Of a DNA stretch of 64,000 nucleotides, positions 48,701 through 60,700 are shown one piece after another. A program made the position numbers and the translations under genes. The stretch comes from Polydactylus sextarius (Eukaryota > Chordata > Actinopteri > Polynemidae). The DNA lies in assembly GCA_016801845.1 (NCBI GenBank), contig CM028909.1, positions 5,068,313 through 5,132,312 of the forward strand, written 5' to 3'. Under the pieces are notes generated by a model. The model searched no databases and was not told the origin of the DNA. It worked only from the letters and a program-made list of their open reading frames with translations. Every line of letters begins with the position of its first letter. Positions within the stretch are counted from its first letter, which is position 1.

Positions 48701-51700
48701 TTAGCTAACTTTGCTACTTTGGCTACCTTAGCTTCAGCTAATTTAGCTATTTAAGATAACTTCAAGTAAGTAAGTTTAACTTTATTACATAAGTTAATTC
48801 ATTTTGCTGTCTAAACTAACTTTGCTGATTTTGTGATACCTTAGCTAACTATTAGCTTAGGGATTTAGTTATTTCAGCTAATTTAGCTACTTAAGCTAAC
48901 TGAGGTTGGACTGTGAAGGATCCGACCGTTGGAGTCTTCACGTCTCGGGATAAGAAACTGAATTTGTTAAAGGAGCCTTTGACCTGTGATGTATACAACC
49001 AACAAATTACTAGCTACTTCAGCTAACTTGACTACATTAGTTAAATTGTTTAGCCACTTAGCTAACTTAGCTAATTTTGTGATACCATAGCTAATTTTGT
49101 TACCTTAGCTAACTAACCAAGCTACTTCAGCTAACTGTGGACTCTGAGTGATCCAACTGTGTTAGCTAACTTTGCTAATTTAGATACCTTATGTTAGTTT
49201 GATGGTAAATTGGCTAGTTTGGCTAACTAAGTTACATCAGCTAACTTTGCTAATTTAGATACCTTAGGTTAGTTTGATGGTAAATTGGCTACTCTAGCTA
49301 ACTAAGTTACATCAGCTAATTTAGATACCTTAGCTAACTTTAATATTTAGGTAATCTGGCCAGTTTAGCTAACTGAATTGTGTCAGTAAATTTAGCTAAC
49401 TTAACAACATCAACTAACTTGAGCTAACTTAGCTTCAACTTATTTAACCATCTCAGTAACTGATCTGCCTCAGCTAACTTTGTTACCTTTAGGTTCATTT
49501 AGTTGAGACTTTTGCTTTGTGCGTTTCATGTGCCACATTAGCAGCAGCCGCTCAGTCAGAATAATAATCCCTGCAGCAACAAATCATCCTGTCGTGCAGG
49601 TTTTTACTCTCTGACTGACCCGGTTCCTGCTCCAGGATTATTGTTAAGTGCTTCTATTCTCTAATAAAGATGTATTATGGCTCCTGAACTGAAGGTTAAT
49701 TTAAGAAAAAAATTCCTGCTTTTTCTTTTTGTCAGCTACTGGTTTCATCTCTTTGCCTTGTAACCCACATAACTGTGAGTCACTCAGTCATATTAGTGAA
49801 ATGTTGAGGACAACATGTGTGACCTTTTTCCTTCAGCTGCAGTGAAATGAGTTGATTCAGAGAGAAACTGAAGACAGAGCTCAGGTCTCATGTTTCACGT
49901 ACAAAGACCTCAGAGGATCCGAGCGTAAAGAGAAAACCTGCCCCCCCCAAACAAACCGAGACACTTTAAACAACTGCAACATGAAAAAAAGAATAAAACA
50001 CATATATCAATAAATGCTACTCAATTGAATTTGTGTCTAAAAATCTAATTAAATGCATTTTAGGTTCATGTCTGCTGCGTGTGCATCGACTGTGACAGGC
50101 TGAAGCTCAGCATTGATCACAAGATTACAAAATCTTTACTAACTCCCTTCACCTCAGGAGATTAACAGGCCGCTCATTAAACGGAAACTTGACAGACGTT
50201 GGAAAAAAACAAAAAACAAAAACTATTTGCAGATGTGGATGAAACTTCAACAACAAACCTTTTCTACGATTATCAGATCTCCCACTTGAATGCCGCTGCT
50301 CTTAACCTTCACTGTGCCTGAAATACACAACATTTAAAGTTAATGAAGTGTTAAATAAGACTTTAGGGTATAAACAAACTCTCTGAAACATGTTGTTTTA
50401 ATTGTTTTATTTATTCAAATATAACTATAAATCATCTTCTCTGCGTAGTAATTTTCCGAGCACATTTTGCAGGAATGTCGGGTGGGTCGGAGGGGGGTGG
50501 GAGTTGAGCCTTTTTCTCTCATTCCAGTTGGAATGAAACGGGTAAAATTGTTTGGAAAGAGATCACCGACCTTTGACCTTTTGCCGTGACCTCTGGGCTT
50601 TGCATGTGTAAGACATTAAAGCACATTAATATTGCGATGCATTGAGAGTTCAGAGGGGACTTTTACTGCGACTACGACGCTTTAAAACACAAAAAGAGAA
50701 AGAAAAATAAACCCACCCTGCTGGTTTTTCAAAAATAACAATTTGTATATATATATTTATATTTTTTTTTTTTCAAACGAGAGGCTTCTACATCTATGTC
50801 TTCGTCTTCACGGTACAGTTTCTATAAAACTCTGATACACACGGAGGCCGCGATCATGGAGGCAACCAGTCATTGTGTTTATGGGTAAAACAAGCTGCCA
50901 CATCAAAGAGGCAAAGTGATGGAAACCACAAGAGGTCTCCTGCTTTTTATTGCTAGTAGCACTTTATACTAAGGCCCCTTATGTACACTTTTACATCTCT
51001 GCTTTGAATTACCCACCATTTCCCCCAGCCCCAATAAGTTTTAATAGGACCAACCTCCTACAGTTAATAGACGCTGATGCTGAGAAAATAAGCAACACGG
51101 TTCAGAAAAAAATCAACAGGACGACGACGACGAGGATGATGAAGATGATGAGGATGAACCCACCTCGTGTCGAGAGTTTACTGTAAATCTGAGAGTTGAC
51201 CTCTTTGTCTCGGAGGTAACATCTTATTTCCTCAACCGCTTCTCTCATGATGGTGGCGATCAAAACGAGACCCTGAATACAAAGATAGAGACAAAACAAC
51301 AGTTTAAGTAAAAAGAGAAAAAAAGAAGGTTTTTTCATTAATGAAACTGTTGATGTGTAAAGTAAAACGTGGCGTACCAGAGGAACCCAGTAGGTGTAAA
51401 GAGCTCCCAGACGCAGCTCGTTGACGAACTGGGAGCAGGCGAGCAGCAGGAAGTACAAGTTGTAGAAATACTTGAACTGGTTGAACAAAACCTGTGAACA
51501 GAGACAAAGAAAATCCACAGTGAAGACGCAAGACAAACCGTCTGTAACTGTGGGGAATGTACGATCTCTCCCCATAAGATGATGAACTGACGGCGCTGAC
51601 CAGCTACAGAGCAGCATCGTGTGTCTCTGAGACGTGTCAGAGGACAGGGAGGCTGACGAGGCCGACAAGAGGAAGGACGTGAGCATCACGATGTTTATTA

Positions 51701-54700
51701 AAGAGATGGAGAAACCGGAGCACATCAGTGTCCCTGAGCAGCTGCTCACAGGACGTTGAGCTGTTCAATGTTAGTGTTTGGTCGTACTACATCCAGAGGA
51801 GATCTCACGTCATCGTGATAACTCGCTGTCGGCCGAAGTTACAGCTACATGTGAACTCTGTCATGATCACACAAACCTTCCTACTCTTCTCTGGAGTCTT
51901 GCACCTTTTCTTTTTTATGTAACCTATTTATTTATTTTCTGTTTTCACGATTTTTTAATCTGTCAAACAGATAAATTCCCCCTTAGAGAGACAAATAAAA
52001 TATATTCTACTCTAGTTTCATTCGAGCTCATCATCATTTCCAGGCGAACGTTGATCCATACGTCAGTGAAGTCACGAAAAAGTCTCACATTTATCTTCAA
52101 CATCACTGCTAAAGACCAAGAGAAACAGTATCCGGGCAGATTTCACCAAAGAGGAGGAAACTATTTTATATTGTTGTGGAGAAACAAGGGGAAGTCGTCT
52201 ATTGAGAAACACTTTGTCAGTGAGAAACACACGGAGAATGTTAGAAACATCAGACCAGACACACTGACACACTGGTTGATACCTTCACTGTTATTACCTG
52301 GTGAAGTCGAATCAAAGTCTTTATTAAACTTTTTTTAAAATTGTGCTGAAAGTTGTGTTGTTTGTAGTCGTTTTGTTGCAACTGAGTTACAGAAACGCCT
52401 CAAAGTTGCCACAGTTTTTTACTCTTTAAAAGGGAAAAAAGGAAACAATCGTAACTTTGTTTTGCTGCTGCAACTTTACTGCAACAAAACGACTAAAGAC
52501 AATGCAACTTTCAATTGGCAAACTATGGCTCAACAATCTCCAAAAAAAATCCTGGAGGGTTCGTGTAACGATCCGGTTACGGTTATCTGATGTTTACTGT
52601 CGATATTATTTAATAAAGACACGACCGACGACTGGTTTGATTTGGAAAACGTGTTTGTCTTCCTGTGGCGGAGACGTGTTGATGAATAAAAATGACTTCA
52701 GGCATTAAAAATATTTAATGTGTGACGACTTTTACGGTGTTTACTTTGAAATAAAATGAAACCGTCGACAGACGAAGTGACTCAGCAAAGATATAAAATC
52801 TTATATGTTGGATGAAGGAGAAGGGAACGTTTATAATTAACATAATTACAATGAAGACGATTCTGTTTGGCGACTTTAATAAACCATCAATCATTAAAAA
52901 AACACACAGTTTTATGACGTTTTATGAAGCAAATGATTAAAAACCTGATCAGAAAATGAATCGGTGATGAAAATAATAAACGTCGGAGGAAGAAGCAACA
53001 GGAGGACGTGATGAGTGAAGTTGAAATTAGAAGTAAAAGATTTCGTTTTTTATTGAATTCAAGAATAAAGTCGATCATCTGTTGTTTGTTTAAACCTGCA
53101 GCCGTTTCTGTTTGAACCAATATTTGTGTGCAACTATTTCACTAATTCATCAACACTTTAGTAAACACGTTTTAGTAAAAGATAAACATTTGATGCACGA
53201 ACGTCAGGAGTTTGATTTAAGCGTTTTTTTTTTTTTCCTTCATGTTTTGTCTCAAACAAACATCAAAAAGATGAAACTGAAATAAAAACCTTAAACTAAA
53301 AAAACGAAACCACAGAAACAGACTCGACAGCAAACAAATTCACACGTTTTATGAATCAAATGATTCAAAAGTTGATCAGCAAAAGAGGAAAATTAAGACG
53401 AAGAAACTAAAGAATAAAGTCAGAAATCAGGAGGAAGAATAAAACAAATCCTGTCTAAGTTTAAAGTGATGCAGATGTTTGTTTCCTCAGATATAATCTA
53501 CAATAAATATTATCGTTTCTGTAAAGACAAACATGTGAAGCTCAAATCAAATCTTGTTTCAGTGTTAACATGTCAGAAGTCAGGTGTAATAAAGATGAAA
53601 TCGGAGGTTTTAGTTTTTATATTCGACGTCGTGATGCAACGTTTCATCTGTGTCGCACAAAGACGTAAAAGTGAAAACACCAACGTCAGCAGTTCGATTT
53701 ATTCTCAAAACCTTTTATCTTCACGTTTGACTCAAATAATAATTTACTGAAAAACATCAAATGAGAAACTTTAAGGACGAAAGTGAATTAAAAACCTTAA
53801 ACTAAACCACAGAAACAGACTCGGTAACAAACAAATTCACAAAAGTTCAAAAGTTGATTAACCAGTGATGAAACTAATCAACTTTAGAAGCAGAAAGACG
53901 TCGACATAAAGTCGAAATCAAATCCTGTAAAGTGTAAAGTGATGCAGCTGTTTGTTTCCACCAATATAATTTACAATAATCTACAGTAATTCATTGATTA
54001 TTGGTGTTTTTGTAAAGACAAACGTGTGAAGCATGAACACCAGACACTTGATTTATTCTCAAATATTTGATTTTGAATGAAGTTAAAATGTCAGAAATGA
54101 GGTTTTTGCTTTTACATTTGACGTCGTCTGATGTTGTCGACCGCAACATGTCGCACAATGACGTAAAAATCTACAATAATTCATCTACGTGAGGCGATTT
54201 TTGTAAAAACAAAAGTGAAAACGAGAACGTCGGTAGTTTGATTTATTCTCAAATGTTTCATTTTAACCTCATGTCTGATCCAAACAATCCTTCATCACAT
54301 TTTCTGGAAAATCAAACCAGAAACTTATAACATATTCTGGTTTTACTGTTCAACAACAACATTTAGTATCGTTTCCTCGTCTTTATATTTAACACACGGT
54401 CTCCAGCTCTGTGTGTTTCATTACCGCCGCGTTAGATTCACTGCGTCGACGTCGTCGTGCACAGAAACATAAAGATCATCACATGTTCCTGTGAGACCAA
54501 CGTCTTGACTTTCAAAACAAAGTCAATAAAAAAAAGTTATTTGCATTGCAAAGAGGGCTTTGCTCTTCTCTTTGGCTTTTCAAACAAATTTGAGCGACTC
54601 TCGATGTCTGCCTTCATATCCAGAAATAAGATCTTAAGACAACTGAATGTCTGAAAAACAAATACATATGTAAATAAAATCAGGTCGGAGGAAAAAAGAC

Positions 54701-57700
54701 ACACACACACACACGGAGCTCAGGAACTAACGTCTGTGGAGGAAAAACCTGCGTCACGTGTGACAATGTGGATGTGAACATTTAGATTATTAACTATCTA
54801 ATGACTGATAATCATCCTCCTGAACCACAGACAATCATCAGTGTTTATCTGCCTCATGTTTCCTGACAAAACAAACCTTCTGCTGTGAGAACAATGCCCC
54901 GTGGCTTCAGTCATATCAGGAAAAATGCAGCTTTGTTGTCTCTTTGTTGTCATTCGGGATTAAAGAGTTTTTAAGCAAATAAGACAACAGCGTTATTAGA
55001 TTAAACTAAAGAGACGAAACGACACCTCGACACATCTGATCTGATGCTGAAACAATCGGTCGGTTCATTTGGTTTTTATATGATTGTAAATTAAACATCT
55101 CTGACTTTTTGTCCATTTAATGACCAAAGAAAACAAAGTTGATTAGTTGAATGTTCATTGAATCATTCATGTTTCAGCCTCTGCTGCAGATACAGACATG
55201 AAATAAAACACTTTTGTCTTTGTCTTAACGTCAGACAAACATGTTTCTTATCCACTGAGTTTTGTCTCAGCAGCTTCACAGACTGAGTCTGAATCCTGCA
55301 GCTGCTTCAGTATCACTGCCCTCGCTCACATCATCATCATCATCAACATCATTAACATCATCAACATCATCAACATCATCAACATCATCATCATCATCAA
55401 CATCATCAGATGTTTGAAGATCACAAACTTTACACTTCCCTGGCGCTAGAATCAGAGCTGTATCTTTAGCCGTGAAGCTAAAACCAAAACAAACCACTGA
55501 CGCGTCCTTCAGAGACCTGAGGTCTGCACCACGAAGTGAGTTCAACAGACCCAGGATCTCTTCCAGTTATCTGGCTTCACTAACTAACAATCTCAGTCAG
55601 ACTAAGCTCCTACGAAGCTGGTTATCAACTCAATTAGTCAACCCAGGATTTTCCAATCAAGATGTGAGCACGTTCACATAAAAGAGGCGGAGTTTGCAGT
55701 GATGTCCAATCACAAACATGGAAAAGAGAACCAGTGGCAGAGCAGACGATGACTTTATCAAATTATGAGGAATACTGGCCTATATCCAGGCAAAAAGCAA
55801 CACGGTGGCAGCTGCTAAAAACCGTAAAGACAGCTGGATAAAGATCGGAGATTGTGCAAACGCGTAAGTTCTTATAATTTCACAGCCCCACAGAGACGAG
55901 TAGATGTGACTGTAATTAAATTAAAATCAAATCAATCAACTGCTGAAATCTAGACTGTTACGGTGAATAGGCTGATACAACTTTAACATTCATGTTCATC
56001 TGCAACCCTAGCGGCACAAAACAATAAAAACTAAATATAAGAATATAATTCAGGTGGTAAGGAGGCGTATTTTCACATCTTATAAGTCCAAGTACAGTTT
56101 CAGTGCATCAATCAGTCTCTGATTTAGGACGACAAGTACAATGAAATGACATTGGATGCAGCCAAAAGGAAAAGGAGGGAGCTCAAGAAGATAGGAGGGG
56201 GCCTCCTACACAGGAGTAAACTGCTGCTGAGGAGCTGGTTCTAACTGTTGTAAATGCACATGCCACTTTGTGTATTGCACGGTTTACAGTATTCTTGCTG
56301 AGATTTTCGCAAAAAACGCAGCTTAATATAAACAGTCTGAGGGACAGTCAGCGCTCGAATGTGTTGTCGCACTGGTGATGTGTGGTTTGAGAAGATCACA
56401 CAGATATATAGATGTATGTGTGTATGAAAATGTCTCTGTCTCTAAAATAAAAGGACGAACCATTTTCGAGAGGTTGATTGGTCGGAGGGCGGAGCTTTTA
56501 TAGGCGCTGATCTTTGATCTGGAACATAACCTGCTCCGGAGCAGGTTTGCCGTTCAGCATCAGTTACCATGGAGACGCACCCCAGTAAGAAGTGAACCAC
56601 CTTCGTAGGACGGAAAACCCTGAAGTTACCGCGATAAGAACAAATCCTGCTTCGTAGTCCAGGACTCTGGTCCACAGAATGCTGCTTGTTTGCATTTTTT
56701 TATGTCCTAAGTATATTTACACTACACGCTACTACTGTCACCTAGCAACAAGAACAACAACAACAACAACAACAGTCCACGTTGTCTCCCACTGAGAGAA
56801 AATTAATTAGCAACAGTTTTACTTATTATACATTAAATATGATATAAATTGTTACAATAAATAAAACACACTCCTCCTACTACTCCAACAGTCACGTGAC
56901 CTTTAGCTTTAACTGCACGTCCACATCACAATCGTCACCTGCGCTGCAATGAATCATGGGATATGTTGGACCGTGAAGGATCAAACCGTTGTAGCCTTCA
57001 CGTCTCAGGAGAAGAAGCTGGTTTGTTGAAGGAGACTTTGAAAAGAGACAAACTAGACTAGTCTCCACCTGTGACGGATACGATGAAGAGTTACTAGCTA
57101 CTTCAGCTAACTTGGCTACGTTAGCCAACGTAGCCAAGTCATCATAGCTTATGTTACCATAGGAAATAAAACTTTAGTTATTTCAGCTAACTTAACCACC
57201 TTAGCTAACTTTGATAGCTAACTTACCTATATTTCAGCTACCTTTGTTAATTTAGCTAACCTGTACTGTTAAGTTAGCTAACATGGCTTTGTTAGCTAAC
57301 TTAACTTATTTCGATTCCTTAGCTGACTTTGTGTTACCTTAGCTAGTTTAGCTACTTCAGCTAACTGAGGTTGGACTGTGAAGGATCCAACCGTTATTGT
57401 CTTCATGACTGGAAGGAGAAGAAGCTGGATTTGTTGAAGGAGACTTTGAAATGAGACAGACTGGTCTCTACCTGCGACGGATACGAGCGACGGAGGACGT
57501 GGCCCGAATCATAATGCATGAAAATACAATGACATCACATAAAACTTATTAAAATAATTCATAGCTGCAGCTCAAACAACACGATGAGATTCAGGTCCCT
57601 GACTGATCATATTAAGTGTCCAACATGACTCAGTGAATCAGTGACGGGCTCAGAAAGGTGGGTGGTGAGAGAGGGAGGAGGGAGCGTCGAAGGGAGGAAG

Positions 57701-60700
57701 AGAGGGAGGGACGGGGGGAGGGAGGGCAGAGGAGTGACCTTTGGCCGACACTAACCGCAGGCAGGAAGGTGAAGAAGTTGTACTTCTGGTTGTTAATGAC
57801 ATTCCTGGGGTACCTCTGCTCCCTCTTCTCTGGGTGGCCGAGCCACACGGTGCGGGGACGGAAGTCGCCCATGCCACAACATCTCGACCACGGGCAGCAC
57901 CTGGGAGGAAGACGAAGAGGAAGAGGGGGGGGGGTTAACACATAATCTAACTATTTACTAAAACAACAAACACTTCATGTGTCCTGCTTTATTTTTTAAT
58001 TAAAATTCATGTCACATCTCTTTGTTAATGTGACTCAAACAGAAACTAATTATTAACTTCATCCGGACGGACACTCCCTTCACTAACAAAACAAAACATC
58101 CTGTATCAATCAGACAAACGTAGAAGAGAATACGTAGACGAGCTATACGCTTTTCTGCTTATTATTTATGTTTTAAATCAAACAGAGGAGTAAACAAGTT
58201 TCATCACGACACAACATGAAGATAATATATCTTGTTTTATTTCTGATCTTCTCTTCAAGATAAATAATAATAATGTTATCATTTATTTATAAAAATCATA
58301 AAAACAGATGTCGTTGTTCATATTTCTCATGTTTTTGTGATTTTACATGTTTAAACATAAGACAGAGCTTTAAAATAATTCACATCCTAAAAAAAGAACT
58401 TTACTTTATTTAGTTTCCATTTTTATACATTAATCAGGATTGTTGTAAACCTTCGCTCATATTTAGTGACTCAGATATGATCAATGTTTTCTATTTGGAT
58501 CAATAATATTGGATTGTTGATGACTGAATCGATCTAGATCGATGGTTAAACTGCTATCGTTCATTTTCTTTTTATCTCATATTCTAAAGGAAACCGCTGA
58601 CACACAGAGTGAAGAGAGAAACGAGCTCAGTCATTGTAAAACCCACTGCTGGTCTCTGTTATCTTCTTTAAACCTTTTCTACTGTGACGAGACAAAAATA
58701 TCTGCTGAATAGTTCCTCAATTTATCAAGTGATTGTTTAGAGTTTAAACCAGACACTGAGCACTGCACCAACCATTTCAATTCTACAAAAAAAAATAAAT
58801 ATAAAGCTACAAATCCTCATTGTTTTTGTTATTTTTTCACTAAAATGACAAGAGGAGTTCCCCAAGGATCACTTCTTGGACATCTGTTATAAAATATTTA
58901 ACTGTAATTAAACAGATTATATCACCAATATCTAACTAACTGTTATGTTATGAACCTCCAAGATCAGCTGCTGTTTCAACTACAGCAGGTTGGGACAGTG
59001 ATACATTATTACTGATATAAAGTCTGAGATCGATGAGACGATGTCATCTCACATCAGGTTATATCGACTCACAAAGAAAAACTAAAATATGAACTGACAG
59101 TTTTTTTTTCTGAGCTCTTCCAGACATTGAAATGAAAAACTACCTGTTCTTTTTAATAAAGAAATAAAATAAAAACAGACTCTGTTGAACATTCAAGAGC
59201 AATATTTATCAGTAAAATGTACAACCTTTCAATTTGAACATAAGCTTTAAAATAATTCACATCCTGGAAAAAACATTAAGTTTCCATTTTTATAAATTAA
59301 ATCAGGATTGTTGTCAACCTTCAGTCATATTTAGTGGCTCAGATATGATCAATGTTTTCACTTTGGATCAATAACACTGAATCACTGGAAACTGAATCAA
59401 AGTATCATTGCACATAATTAAACTGATCATCCCCGAATAACCTGAATAAAAATATTTTTGTATGCATGAAGCAAAAAACAAAGTAGGTAAAATGTGTCAT
59501 ATTTATCCTAATAACTGAAGAAAACGAAGACTCAGATGATTGATTTTTGTCTCATTTCAACCTTTTACTTTACACGTTTATATTTGTGCTGTTTAGGAAC
59601 AACTCACACTCTTAGACTTTGGTATATATCACAATAAATTACACAAAAAGCAACTAAAATAGCCACAATACTTTGAGGGTTTGGGCTAATGTAATGTTAT
59701 GTTGTAGGTTTATTCTCGACACTTAATTGAGAAACAAAGATGATAATTCAGATCTTGTGTGTGTTTGTGAGGGTGAACATACAGAAGACGTCATGTTTAA
59801 TGTAAATGTGAGGCTTGTTTTTAAAAAACAAATAAACAAACAAACAAATGCGTATTTAATTTGTCCGCTCCGGGCTCCTGTAGAAACATGGCGGACTCCT
59901 TGATTGTGGTAAACAGTGGTAGATTTAGATTTAAAGGGCTTTGTTTTAAGATAACAAAAGCACTTATGTTTCCTATCGTCCAGCTAATGATACATTAATA
60001 TTATCATGTATAATTTCAGATAATAATCATCAGTATATCCAACACGGTGCAGCTTTAATAACAAGCATCTCTGAGTGTTTATTACAGGAGGCTGACATCA
60101 TCATCATCAGTTTATTGGCTGCATTTCAACTGTGTACGCCTTTCTCTGTCATTATTTAAGAGGCCTCTCTCTTTGTGTGTTTATTAAAATAACACAATAC
60201 AAATATAATCTAAATAATAATAATCAAATCTAACCTGTATGTGACTTTTAACGAAATCACTCCTGCTCTGGTTTCTATTGAGGATGAGTCAAACCGAGTA
60301 AATATTGACATGGGGCGTGAAATGCACTTGTTCCAACTGCACTCCGGAACAAGGATATCTCCTGGAGCTAAAGCTAGCTAGGTTTGTTTTAAGCTACAAT
60401 GAACAACCGTCTTTATTAGCATTTTAATAGCCACCTAGTTGTCGTTTATATCACTTTAACTGCTACTTTTTAATTTGCTCCTAAATACAACATTTTTGCT
60501 TGGTTGTCGAGCCGTTACCGCAACCGTTGCTGTGACAATGTGTTTCAACGGCTGCGGTGACATCAGCACAAGCAACATTCGATTATTTAAAAATACAACA
60601 AAAATTTAAAAAAAATAAAGATGGCGGCTGTTGTAACGTTTAACGTCCCCTTACCCGTTTCTGTGTTTACTGTCTTGTCTTTTCGGCCGTCTCACCGGCT

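Noticed and set aside
51778..52338. 186-codon plus-strand open frame
   Set aside because: It starts in a LINE-like 3' tail and runs into anonymous DNA, without domains or splice evidence, antisense to atp9a.
55276..55545. Acidic DDVDDV-rich minus-strand frame
   Set aside because: It is a frame through an ATC microsatellite, not a coding gene.
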